A DNA stretch of 7,469 bases from Actinomycetes bacterium (GCA_021850345.1 JAJZMN010000149.1:1-7469); one strand, 5' to 3'. Counted from the stretch's first letter, positions 1-7,400 are shown. The notes: generated by a model not told the origin, from the sequence alone. Program-made: numbers and translations.

Positions 1-287
1 GTCACGAACTCGGAGCGGCCGGCGAGGGCGCGGACCACCGGCGGGACCTCGTGGTCGTAGGCACCCGCCCCGGCGAAGCACACGAGGTCCGCGGCGCTGT
101 TGGCCCGGGCGAGCGCGTCCATGTGCGCGAGCACGTCGGGCTCGGGCTCCCCTTCGGCGAGGTCCAGGCCCCCGGCGAGGCGGAGCGCCTGGGGCACCGC
201 GGCGAACAGCTCGTCGAGATCGGAGAGGCCGAGGAAGGCCAGCATCGCTGCGACCTCCTCGTCGGTGTGCGGCAGGTAGTCGCCCAT
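1..287 (-). CDS. gcvPA: Glycine dehydrogenase (decarboxylating) subunit 1, 3'-truncated by window edge
   Basis: This is the N-terminal 95 residues of the alpha half of the two-subunit P-protein of the glycine cleavage system. That PLP enzyme decarboxylates glycine and passes the aminomethyl group to the lipoyl arm of GcvH in the cytoplasm. The protein opens MGDYLPHTDEEVAAML, matching the family's characteristic start (Y-x-PHT-x-x-x-x-x-ML). Near the truncation it has GAGAYDHEVPPVV followed by RSEFVT, the conserved segment that precedes TAYTPYQ in this family. The ATG overlaps the gcvT stop by one base (TGATG), and a GAGG Shine-Dalgarno lies at 295-298, 7 nt upstream. This implies translational coupling with gcvT. 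The PLP lysine is in the beta subunit (GcvPB), expected beyond the left edge but not visible. The remainder of this gene lies outside the window. Confidence 0.93.
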   Translation of the reverse strand, partial: MGDYLPHTDEEVAAMLAFLGLSDLDELFAAVPQALRLAGGLDLAEGEPEPDVLAHMDALARANSAADLVCFAGAGAYDHEVPPVVRALAGRSEFV

Positions 288-1369
288 CAGGCGGCCTCGG
301 GCGAGGGCGGCCAGAAGCGGACCTTGCCGACGGTGACGGGGAGCTCCCGTCCTCGCACGACGGCCTCGAGGCGGGAGCCGTCGGGGATCTCCGCCGCAGT
401 GTCGATGAACGCGAGGGCGATGCCGCGCTCCAGCATCGGCGAGAAGTTGCCGCTCGTGACACGCCCGACCGGCTGGCCGTCCGCGAGCACGTCGGCCCCC
501 TCGCGCGGCGGCTGGCGCCCGTCGGCGACGAGGCCCCGCAGTTTCCGCCGCGGCCCGTCGGCACGCTCGCGCTCGAGCGCCCCCCGCCCCTTGAAGTCTC
601 CCTTGCCCCATCCGACGACCCAGCCGAGGCCCGCCTGCAGCGGCGTGATCCCGGGGCCGAGCTCGTGGCCGTGGAGCGGCAGGCCTGCTTCGAGCCGGAG
701 CGTGTCCCTCGCGCCGAGGCCGGCCGGGAGGACACCGGCGTCCAGCACGGCCCCGAAGAAGGCCGGTGCGATCTCGGAGGGGACCGCGCACTCCACGCCG
801 TCCTCCCCCGTGTAGCCCGTCCCCGCCGCGGTGCACCCGACACCCTTCCACTCGAAGGCGGTGACGCAGAACCTGCCGACGGCTGCCGCGTCGGGTGCCA
901 CGCCGGCAAGGCGCTCGCGCGCCTCGGGGCCTTGCACGGCCACGACCGCGCGCCGGGCGGTCGTGTCGGTGCCGCCGACCGCCTCGAGGACCCGAGAGGT
1001 GTTGGAAGCGTTGGGCATGACGTCGAAGACCTCGTCGCCGACCCACCAGACGATGATGTCGTCGGCGACCGAGCCGTCGTCGTCGAGAAGGTGGGTGTAC
1101 TGGGCACGGCCCGGCGCGATCTTCGACAGGTCGTTGGTGAGGGTTCGCTGCAGGGACTCGAAGCTTCCTGCACCCTCCACCCGAACGGTGCCGAGGTGGC
1201 TCACGTCGAAGGCCACCGCGCCGGCTCGGCAGGCACGGTGCTCGGCGACGGTCCCCGAGGGGTACGCGAGCGGCATCTCCCAGCCTCCGAAGCCGACGAG
1301 CTTCGCTCCGAGCGAGAGGTGCACGTCATAGAGGGCGGTGCGGCGCAACGCGTCCTCGGTCCGGCTCAT
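287..1369 (-). CDS. gcvT: Glycine cleavage system aminomethyltransferase (T-protein)
   Basis: GcvT releases ammonia from the aminomethyl-lipoyl group on GcvH and transfers the one-carbon unit to tetrahydrofolate, giving 5,10-methylene-THF. From the chosen ATG the protein has 360 residues, normal for the family. It has FGGWEMP (about 27-33), AEHRACRAGAVAFDVSHLG (42-60), LTNDL (77-81), DDDGSVADDIIVWW (96-109, with the Asp pair near 103-104 at the position of the conserved catalytic Asp), GYTGEDGVE (185-193), GARDTLRLEAGLPLHGHE (219-236) and GRVTSGNFSP (302-311) in the C-terminal barrel. The frame is open upstream to a TTG at 1411, but the extra 14 residues are Arg-rich and unlike the family, whereas ATG 1369 gives the usual TALYDVH opening. 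No Shine-Dalgarno is visible. A TAGGCT hexamer lies 7 nt upstream, so the gene may have its own leaderless promoter besides read-through from upstream genes. It is coupled to gcvPA downstream. Confidence 0.95.
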   Translation of the reverse strand: MSRTEDALRRTALYDVHLSLGAKLVGFGGWEMPLAYPSGTVAEHRACRAGAVAFDVSHLGTVRVEGAGSFESLQRTLTNDLSKIAPGRAQYTHLLDDDGSVADDIIVWWVGDEVFDVMPNASNTSRVLEAVGGTDTTARRAVVAVQGPEARERLAGVAPDAAAVGRFCVTAFEWKGVGCTAAGTGYTGEDGVECAVPSEIAPAFFGAVLDAGVLPAGLGARDTLRLEAGLPLHGHELGPGITPLQAGLGWVVGWGKGDFKGRGALERERADGPRRKLRGLVADGRQPPREGADVLADGQPVGRVTSGNFSPMLERGIALAFIDTAAEIPDGSRLEAVVRGRELPVTVGKVRFWPPSPEAA

Positions 1370-1376
1370 CGGGTGC

Positions 1377-1382
1377 AGCCTA
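1377..1382 (-). promoter_or_regulatory. Candidate -10 box for gcvT (leaderless)
   Basis: TAGGCT on the minus strand fits the TANNNT actinobacterial -10 pattern and ends 7 nt before the gcvT ATG. This would place the transcript start at or next to the start codon. There is no Shine-Dalgarno in front of this ATG, which agrees with a leaderless message. I see no convincing -35 element. This is inferred from pattern only. Confidence 0.4.
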
Positions 1383-1386
1383 CGTC

Positions 1387-1408
1387 GCGAGGTGGGGCCA
1401 CCCCTCGC
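1387..1408 (-). terminator. GC-rich hairpin between the nuclease-like gene and gcvT
   Basis: GCGAGG (1387-1392) and CCTCGC (1403-1408) are exact complements separated by 10 nt. They form a 6-bp GC stem in the 61-bp gap after the nuclease-like gene and just before the gcvT -10 candidate. There is no T-run, so it is not a textbook intrinsic terminator. It could be a U-less terminator, an attenuating structure, or chance in GC-rich DNA. No glycine-riboswitch core is recognisable here. Confidence 0.25.
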
Positions 1409-1430
1409 CAAGACGCGCCTGTGCGACGGT

Positions 1431-1895
1431 CTACGCGGCGCCGACGGCGGAGGGGTCCAGGCCGTGGTGGGACAGCAGCTCGACGAAGTCCCTCTGGTAG
1501 AGGACCTGCACCTGGACTTCCGGGTACAGCTCGCGCATCCGCCGGACCTTGGCGTTCTTGCGGGTCACCAGGCGTTGGTCGGCCGTCGTGAGCTCGACGA
1601 AGCAGCGCAGCTCGGGCAGCCAGAAGTCCGGCCGAAACCCGCCGTGCGGGTTGCCGTCCTCGTCCCAGCGGAGCGTGAACTCCACCGGCTCGTACTCCCA
1701 GCGGATCCCGTGCAGGTCCAACAAGGCGGCGAAGAGCCGCTCGGAAGGGTGTGCGAAGCGGACCTGAGCCGCTGGCGTGACCGACGGATGGCGATCCCGA
1801 TGAGCAGCACGCGCGACAGCGGACCGACCCCCGCTGGTGCCTTCGCTGCCCTCGCTGGTGGCTTCGCTGCCTTCGCTGCCCTGATCCGGGCTCAC
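1431..1895 (-). CDS. PD-(D/E)XK nuclease-like protein of unknown function
   Basis: A 154-residue protein. Residues 1-22 are a Ser/Glu/Gly/Thr low-complexity tail encoded by short DNA repeats. The folded part runs from about 45 to the end. It has HPSERLFAALLD (helix with a conserved-looking Glu at 52), a strand WEYEPVEFTL, then GFRPDFWLPE (Asp 90) and CFVELTT (Glu 101), a basic helix TRKNAKVRRMRELYP and a final strand VQVLYQRDF. The order Glu helix, PD, ELT, Lys-rich helix fits the PD-(D/E)XK nuclease fold. The usual catalytic Lys of ExK is replaced by Thr, and a Lys in the following helix (113 or 116) might substitute. From memory, similar short proteins with a VELTT motif are common in actinobacteria without assigned function. 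GTG 1895 is the only start codon I find in this frame upstream of the domain, with AAAGG 9 nt before it. It lies between the MerR gene (66 bp) and gcvT (61 bp). Nuclease activity is inferred. Confidence 0.75.
   Translation of the reverse strand: MSPDQGSEGSEATSEGSEGTSGGRSAVARAAHRDRHPSVTPAAQVRFAHPSERLFAALLDLHGIRWEYEPVEFTLRWDEDGNPHGGFRPDFWLPELRCFVELTTADQRLVTRKNAKVRRMRELYPEVQVQVLYQRDFVELLSHHGLDPSAVGAA
1832..1882. repeat. 21-bp tandem repeat, about 2.4 copies
   Basis: Units 1832-1852 and 1853-1873 match at 19 of 21 positions (each begins CGCTGGTG), and a partial third unit follows at 1874-1882. The unit contains sub-repeats of CTTCGCTGCC. Within the nuclease-like gene it encodes the Ser-Glu-Gly-rich N-terminal tail in frame, so changes in copy number by whole units would lengthen or shorten the tail without a frameshift. 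Confidence 0.8.
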
Positions 1896-1961
1896 GCTCG
1901 CCGGCCTTTGCTCACTCGGTGCAGCTCACCTTTCCCACAACGCCACCCTCTCGCCGCTCGG

Positions 1962-2519
1962 TCATCCACCGGCGTGCAGGCGCCCGCCGCGCGGGACACC
2001 CGCTGGCGCCGTGCGACCTTCGCCGGCACGCCAGCCGAGCGGCAACGACGGTTCACGCGACCCGTGCAGCTCGACGATCGCCGCGTCGAGCTCGTCGACG
2101 ACACCCGACAGCGGCACGATGTTGAAGACCCCCTGACCGCCAGCGAGGAGGTCGACGACCTCGCCGTTGGTCTTGGCGAGGACGGAGCGCCCCTCGGAGA
2201 GGACGAGCTTTGCGGACGCGAGATCCACGCCGAGGTTCTGTCGGAGACAGTCGACGGCTCTGCGGGCGGACTGCAGCGACACGCCCGCGTCGAGCAGCTG
2301 CTTGATGACCTTCAGCTCGAGAAGGTCCCGGTAGGAGTAGAGCCGCTTGCTCCCGCTGCCCTTGGCATCGGCGACCGACGGGCGCAACAGCCCGGTCCTC
2401 GCCCAGTAGTCGAGCTGGCGGTAGGTGATCCCGATCATCTTGCAGACCGTCGGGCCGCGGTACCCCTCGACGCCCGCCTGCTGCTCGCCGCCGCCCCGCT
2501 GCGTGTCCGTCTCGGCCAT
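1962..2519 (-). CDS. MerR-family transcriptional regulator, FtsR/Rv1828-like
   Basis: A 185-residue DNA-binding regulator. After a variable N-terminus, residues 19-92 form the winged-helix MerR domain: GYRGPTVCKMIGITYRQLDYW, ARTGLLRPS, GSGSKRLYSYRDLLELKVIKQLLDAGVSL. The wording YRQLDYWARTGLLRPS and SGSKRLYSY is typical of the actinobacterial group containing Mycobacterium Rv1828 and Corynebacterium FtsR, where FtsR controls ftsZ. A second recognisable block, VVDLLAGGQGVFNI (121-134), also occurs in Rv1828. No metal-binding Cys cluster is seen, so it is not a classic metal-sensing MerR. Start ATG 2519 has a strong AGGGGAG Shine-Dalgarno at 2526-2532 with 6-nt spacing. The last 30 or so residues are Gly/Pro/Arg-rich and look unstructured. 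It heads the minus-strand cluster leading to gcvT. In M. tuberculosis Rv1828 likewise sits near gcvH and gcvB. Targets here are unknown; orthology to FtsR is likely but unproven. Confidence 0.94.
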   Translation of the reverse strand: MAETDTQRGGGEQQAGVEGYRGPTVCKMIGITYRQLDYWARTGLLRPSVADAKGSGSKRLYSYRDLLELKVIKQLLDAGVSLQSARRAVDCLRQNLGVDLASAKLVLSEGRSVLAKTNGEVVDLLAGGQGVFNIVPLSGVVDELDAAIVELHGSREPSLPLGWRAGEGRTAPAGVPRGGRLHAGG

Positions 2520-2552
2520 CAGGCTCTCCCCTGTGATCGTCCGACTGGGTCG

Positions 2553-2558
2553 ATGGTA
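2553..2558 (-). promoter_or_regulatory. Weak -10 candidate for the MerR gene
   Basis: TACCAT on the minus strand fits TANNNT and would give a leader of roughly 25-30 nt carrying the AGGGGAG ribosome-binding site. No good -35 element lies at the proper distance, so support is low. Confidence 0.2.
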
Positions 2559-2652
2559 GCCGACGAAGTCACACGGGGGTAGTTACGCCGGGGTGATCTT
2601 TTTCCCTCGGGCCCCGTCGCCGTTGCCGCGTCCGCCGTCCCCGCACGGTACT

Positions 2653-2682
2653 CTGAAAGAGAAGGATTGCCTTTGTTAGAAT
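2653..2682 (+). promoter_or_regulatory. Candidate promoter of the FTR1 permease gene
   Basis: CTGAAA (2653-2658) and TAGAAT (2677-2682) are separated by 18 bp and resemble sigma-70-type -35 and -10 boxes. They lie in a locally AT-richer stretch of the intergenic region. The transcript would start near 2688-2690, giving a leader of only about 12 nt before ATG 2702. The predicted start falls inside the inverted repeat at 2684-2697, a placement suited to repression. Confidence 0.45.
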
Positions 2683-2683
2683 G

Positions 2684-2697
2684 TTAGGTGTACCTAA
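2684..2697. promoter_or_regulatory. Inverted repeat TTAGGT-GT-ACCTAA, likely metal-repressor operator
   Basis: Two exact 6-bp arms (2684-2689 and 2692-2697) flank 2 bp. TTAGGT/ACCTAA is the half-site wording of DtxR/IdeR-family iron or manganese repressors. However, IdeR/DtxR boxes carry these arms 7 bp apart, so this compact form may belong to another member such as an MntR-type protein. It sits just downstream of the candidate -10 box and immediately before an iron-permease gene. The AT-rich palindrome stands out in GC-rich DNA. The repressor's identity is inferred and none is encoded in the window. Confidence 0.6.
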
Positions 2698-2701
2698 TAC
2701 G

Positions 2702-3538
2702 ATGCTCCCCACCTTCGTGATCTTCCTGCGAGAGGGTGTCGAGGCATCCATGGTCGTGGCGATCCTCCTCGCGTACCTCGACCGGATCGGGCAGCGCAGA
2801 CACTTCCGCGACGTCCTGGCGGGCGTCGGCGCGGCCGTGGTGCTCATGCTGGCTGGCGGCGTGACCGCCTACCTCCTCCTCAAGACCTACGCCGGCTCTC
2901 GGGTCCAGACCATCTTCGAAACGGGGACCTACCTGCTCGCCGCAGTGGTGCTCACCTACATGACCTTCTGGATGCAGCACCACTCCCGGAACCTCTCGTC
3001 GGAATTGCGCACGAGGGCGGAGCAGGCGCTCGACGGTCGCACGCGATGGAGCCTCGGTCTTCTCGCGTTCCAGGCCGTCGGCAGGGAGGGGCTGGAGACC
3101 ACCGTGTTCACCCTCGCCATCGTCTTCGCATCTCACGGCAGGGGCGTCATCGCCGGCGGCGCGGGTGGGCTCGCCGTCGCGCTGGCGATCGCGTTCGCCA
3201 TGTACCGGTTCGGGACGAAGCTCAACGTCGGACGGTTCTTCACCGTCGTCGGCGCGCTGTTGATGGTCTTCGCAGCCGGGATCCTCGCCGACGCGGTCGA
3301 GAACCTCCAGCAGTTGCGTTGGCTGCCCGTGGCTGGACCGCACCTGTGGAACACCTCGAGCGCGCTGTCGGAGAACAGCTCGATCGGCGACGTCTTCCAC
3401 ACGTTCTTCGGGTACGCAGACCGGCCGACCGCCGCCCAGCTCGCCGTCTATGTGCTGTACCTCTCGGTGGCCGTCGGTTTGTTCCTCAGGGCGCGTCGCG
3501 TCGGACGCAAGCCCGCACCCGCCACCCGGGCGTCGTAG
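2702..3538 (+). CDS. FTR1/EfeU-family iron permease
   Basis: A 278-residue polytopic membrane protein of the oxidase-dependent iron transporter family. It carries both signature motifs: REGVE (10-14) in the first membrane helix and REGLE (128-132) in the fourth, whose Glu residues are thought to coordinate iron. Hydrophobic segments lie near 2-26, 37-60, 73-92, 117-146, 151-169, 178-199 and 244-263, matching the seven-helix layout, and the protein ends in a basic cytoplasmic tail. An in-frame ATG at 2681 exists, but it overlaps the candidate -10 box. ATG 2702 gives MLPTFVIFLREG, which lines up with the start of E. coli EfeU, so it is preferred. No Shine-Dalgarno is obvious. EfeO and EfeB, the usual partners, are not next to it: the following gene, thiG, is convergent 4 bp away. 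Expression is probably iron- or metal-controlled through the adjacent inverted repeat. Confidence 0.95.
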   Translation: MLPTFVIFLREGVEASMVVAILLAYLDRIGQRRHFRDVLAGVGAAVVLMLAGGVTAYLLLKTYAGSRVQTIFETGTYLLAAVVLTYMTFWMQHHSRNLSSELRTRAEQALDGRTRWSLGLLAFQAVGREGLETTVFTLAIVFASHGRGVIAGGAGGLAVALAIAFAMYRFGTKLNVGRFFTVVGALLMVFAAGILADAVENLQQLRWLPVAGPHLWNTSSALSENSSIGDVFHTFFGYADRPTAAQLAVYVLYLSVAVGLFLRARRVGRKPAPATRAS

Positions 3539-3542
3539 CGCC

Positions 3543-5288
<1,746 letters not shown>

Positions 5289-5291
5289 CCG

Positions 5292-5326
5292 CGTCCGGCC
5301 GGCGTCTCGCTGACCGTCGCCGGACG
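5292..5326 (+). terminator. GC hairpin after thiD
   Basis: CGTCCGGC (5292-5299) pairs perfectly with GCCGGACG (5319-5326), a stem of 8 bp with a 19-nt loop, beginning 4 nt after the thiD stop. A competing 6-bp stem is CCGGCG (5299-5304) with CGCCGG (5318-5323). A G-run, not a T-run, follows. Its position between the thiD stop and the next gene's promoter candidate suits a U-less terminator, but this is unproven. Confidence 0.4.
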
Positions 5327-5334
5327 GGGGGTCG

Positions 5335-5340
5335 TAGGCT
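5335..5340 (+). promoter_or_regulatory. Candidate -10 box for the HADTAG-repeat membrane protein
   Basis: TAGGCT fits TANNNT, is identical to the hexamer in front of gcvT, and ends 9 nt before ATG 5350. A CTGACC at 5310-5315 could be a -35 element, but its 19-bp spacer is long. A weak GAGG (5341-5344) could also serve as a ribosome-binding site. Confidence 0.35.
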
Positions 5341-5349
5341 GAGGCGGTC

Positions 5350-6018
5350 ATGACCCACGCGGACACCGCCGGCCACGCGGACACCGCCGGCCACGCGGAC
5401 ACCGCCGGCGGAAGCTCGCGGCAGTCCGAGCCCGCACGCCCAGCGCCGCGGACGGGCCGCTCGGCGGGTCCGAGCGTACGACCCGCGCTCGTCGTCGTCG
5501 GTGTGGCCCTCTTTCTCGTCCTCGTCTTCGGGATCGGAGCTGCGCTCACGAGCAGCCCGGCCTCGAGGACGCCGGCACCAACGCGCGTCGGCGGCACCGG
5601 CCTCGTCGCCGAGCCCGCAGCTGGCGCACTCCGCCCGATCGAGATCCTCGGGACACCCCCGGCCGACGTGCTCAACGCACTCGTCGTCCCGAAAGGATCG
5701 CACGAGGTGTCGGCCACCCCCTGGAGCGGATCGACACAATTCGCCGGCAAGATGTCGTTTCGCGTCCGCGCGTCGCAGGAGGCGCTCGTCGCCTTCTTCC
5801 ACACCGAGCTCCGGGCGCGGGGGTGGTCGATCTTGAGCGTCGGCCCTGCGCGCGGGGCGAAGGGGGCGACCGAGATACTCGGACAGCGAGCCAGCGCCGA
5901 CGGCTGGTTCTGGGAGGCCGGCGTCGTGGTCTCTCCGACGACGTTCGGTCGGTCGGCGGCGCAAGCCGATGCCACCCGCTTCAGCCTCGACGTCTACGAG
6001 ATGCCGGACGCGACCTAG
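5350..6018 (+). CDS. Single-pass membrane protein of unknown function with N-terminal HADTAG repeats
   Basis: A 222-residue protein I do not recognise. Residues 3-20 are three exact HADTAG repeats, followed by a Ser/Pro/Arg-rich stretch to about 44. One strong membrane segment (about 45-66, RPALVVVGVALFLVLVFGIGAAL) comes next, then a Thr/Pro-rich linker and a globular domain from about 95. With basic residues before the helix, the expected topology is N-terminus in, C-terminal domain outside. The outer domain has an amphipathic helix ASQEALVAFFHTELRARGW (141-159) and aromatic strands GWFWEAGVVV (185-194) and FSLDVYEM (211-218). No catalytic motif is visible, and there is no lipobox Cys, so it is not a lipoprotein. 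The third-position GC bias and a predicted domain beyond the repeats support a real gene. It converges on the next gene with overlapping stop codons. A role at the cell envelope is inference from topology only. Confidence 0.85.
   Translation: MTHADTAGHADTAGHADTAGGSSRQSEPARPAPRTGRSAGPSVRPALVVVGVALFLVLVFGIGAALTSSPASRTPAPTRVGGTGLVAEPAAGALRPIEILGTPPADVLNALVVPKGSHEVSATPWSGSTQFAGKMSFRVRASQEALVAFFHTELRARGWSILSVGPARGAKGATEILGQRASADGWFWEAGVVVSPTTFGRSAAQADATRFSLDVYEMPDAT
5356..5409 (+). repeat. Three perfect 18-bp tandem repeats
   Basis: Units 5356-5373, 5374-5391 and 5392-5409 are identical (CACGCGGACACCGCCGGC). They begin at codon 3 of the membrane-protein gene and encode HADTAG three times. Perfect identity, including synonymous positions, indicates recent expansion. 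The unit is a multiple of three, so length variants stay in frame. Confidence 0.95.
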
Positions 6019-7400
6019 CCGCTCAGCAGTGGGAGCCCGCCGGGAGAGACGCCTGCGGCCGCAGAGACCGGAGAGATGCCCGCGCCCATCGGCGCGGCGT
6101 ACGCGCCGGAGCCGACTTCCCCTCCGGCAGCCAGCTCGGTGAGCTCCGCCTCCTCCCAGTCCGAACGATCGGCGGCGGAGAGCATCGACCCCCAGACGAA
6201 GAAGTCGGCCGGGTAGAGCAGGTACCCCACCCGCGTCGCGGGGGCGAACAGAATCGCCACGAGCATGATCCAGCCCGCAAGCGTGACCACCTCTGCGGGC
6301 GTGGCGGGTGGCCGGCGCCACAGCCGCTCGACGACCAGCGCGCCCCCGAGGAGGGCGACCGCGACCGGCAGCGCCGTGTGTAGCCACGGCAGCTCGGTCA
6401 CCAGCACGTGGCCGGGCAGGTTGCTCGCGGCGGGTGAAGCGACTCCCGAGAGCCCGAGTGGGAAGAGGATCACGTTGTCGAAGAACCCTCGAGCCTCCGA
6501 GACGGCGAACGGTGCGACGACGGGGCCGGCGACCGCGACGATGCCGAGCAACATCCGGCCCGGGGCACGCCGCCCCTCGCGATCACGCGCGGACCACAAC
6601 GCGAGTGCCGCGAGTGGCCACGCGGTGAACTTCATGGCGGCCACCACGCCGAGCACGATCCCGCTCCATCCCGGACGCCGGCGTTGCGCGAGCACCATGG
6701 CGAGCAGAAGAAAAGCCACGATCGGCATGTCGTCTCCACCCGTCGCCAGGGGGAGGGCAGCGGTCGGCAGCACGGTGAGGAACTGCAACGCGCGGACCTT
6801 TCGGTCCTTGGGGGCACGAAGGAGCAACAGTGCCGCGCCGACCACGATGAGCGTCACGATGCTGAAGAGGACCCGGGTGTCGGTCACCCTGACCGGCCCC
6901 TTGCCGAGGTTGGGCAGGCCGAACACGGCCATGAGCGGGAGGTAGGGGAAGAAGGACTCGTAGGTGGGCTCGCCGCGCACTGCCGAGTGGACGTGGCCGT
7001 CTTGCACCGTGGTCGGGTAGAGGTACTTGCCGTGGAAGACGCGTTCTCCGGCTTGCGCAATCACGACGACCTCGGGCTGCACGTGCGAGGACGCAGGTCC
7101 GTCGTTGCGAAGGGCTACCTCGGTGGCGAGTGGCGCGAGGGTGGCGCCGACAAGGAGGAAGAGGAGGATCCATACCCGCGCCGGGCCCCAGTGCGAGCCT
7201 CCCGCGCCGCGCGCCCCGGACTTCGTCCTGCGCCGACCGATGTAAGCGGAGACGAGCGCACCGCCCGCATATGGGCCGAGCGCGACCCAGGCCCAGTCTC
7301 GGTACGCAGAAAGGCCGGAGAAAAGCGCGGTGCACAACGCGAAGAGGGTGGCGAGGCCGTAGAGCACCGCGTCGCCGCCCTCGGGTCCCCACGCGGTCAT
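6015..7400 (-). CDS. Polytopic membrane protein, probable GT-C (GT87/DUF2029-like) glycosyltransferase
   Basis: A 461-residue protein with about ten hydrophobic segments (near 11-30, 36-54, 76-95, 176-194, 208-218, 225-238, 246-270, 283-300, 342-358, 372-386). The large loop after the third helix contains QPEVVVIAQAGERVFHGKYLYP (109-129 region) and PTYESFFPYLPLMAVFGLP (145-163). A later block is MKFTAWPLAALALW (256-269), then TRVGYLLYPADFFVWG (389-404). These resemble the outer-loop HGxxLY, FPYxPL and KxTAWPL wording of GT87 polyprenol-phosphate-mannose-dependent transferases, which add sugars to lipids or glycans on the outer membrane face. The acidic residue expected early in the loop is Asp in PimE-like enzymes; here Glu 110 is the nearest candidate. 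The C-terminus (about 425-461) is Gly/Ala/Pro-rich and likely disordered. ATG 7400 is the first start, but the frame stays open to the window edge. Substrate is unknown. Confidence 0.82.
   Translation of the reverse strand: MTAWGPEGGDAVLYGLATLFALCTALFSGLSAYRDWAWVALGPYAGGALVSAYIGRRRTKSGARGAGGSHWGPARVWILLFLLVGATLAPLATEVALRNDGPASSHVQPEVVVIAQAGERVFHGKYLYPTTVQDGHVHSAVRGEPTYESFFPYLPLMAVFGLPNLGKGPVRVTDTRVLFSIVTLIVVGAALLLLRAPKDRKVRALQFLTVLPTAALPLATGGDDMPIVAFLLLAMVLAQRRRPGWSGIVLGVVAAMKFTAWPLAALALWSARDREGRRAPGRMLLGIVAVAGPVVAPFAVSEARGFFDNVILFPLGLSGVASPAASNLPGHVLVTELPWLHTALPVAVALLGGALVVERLWRRPPATPAEVVTLAGWIMLVAILFAPATRVGYLLYPADFFVWGSMLSAADRSDWEEAELTELAAGGEVGSGAYAAPMGAGISPVSAAAGVSPGGLPLLSG

Noticed and set aside
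51..815. 254-residue open frame on the plus strand
   Set aside because: It lies opposite gcvPA and gcvT and has an Arg/Pro/Ser-rich composition typical of antisense frames in GC-rich DNA.
1370..1430. Possible glycine riboswitch before gcvT
   Set aside because: The gap is only 61 bp, too short for a tandem aptamer, and I see no conserved glycine-aptamer core, only one GC hairpin.
1338..2582. 414-residue plus-strand open frame
   Set aside because: It runs antisense to the nuclease-like and MerR genes, both of which have recognisable conserved domains. No family resemblance in the plus-strand product.
2581..2605. Intrinsic terminator suggested by a run of five T (2599-2603)
   Set aside because: No stable stem precedes the T-run on the plus strand, and neither flanking gene ends here.
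2681..2701. ATG 2681 as the permease start
   Set aside because: It overlaps the candidate -10 box, adds residues before a family-conserved N-terminus, and its GAAGGA is about 14 nt away, too far for good initiation.
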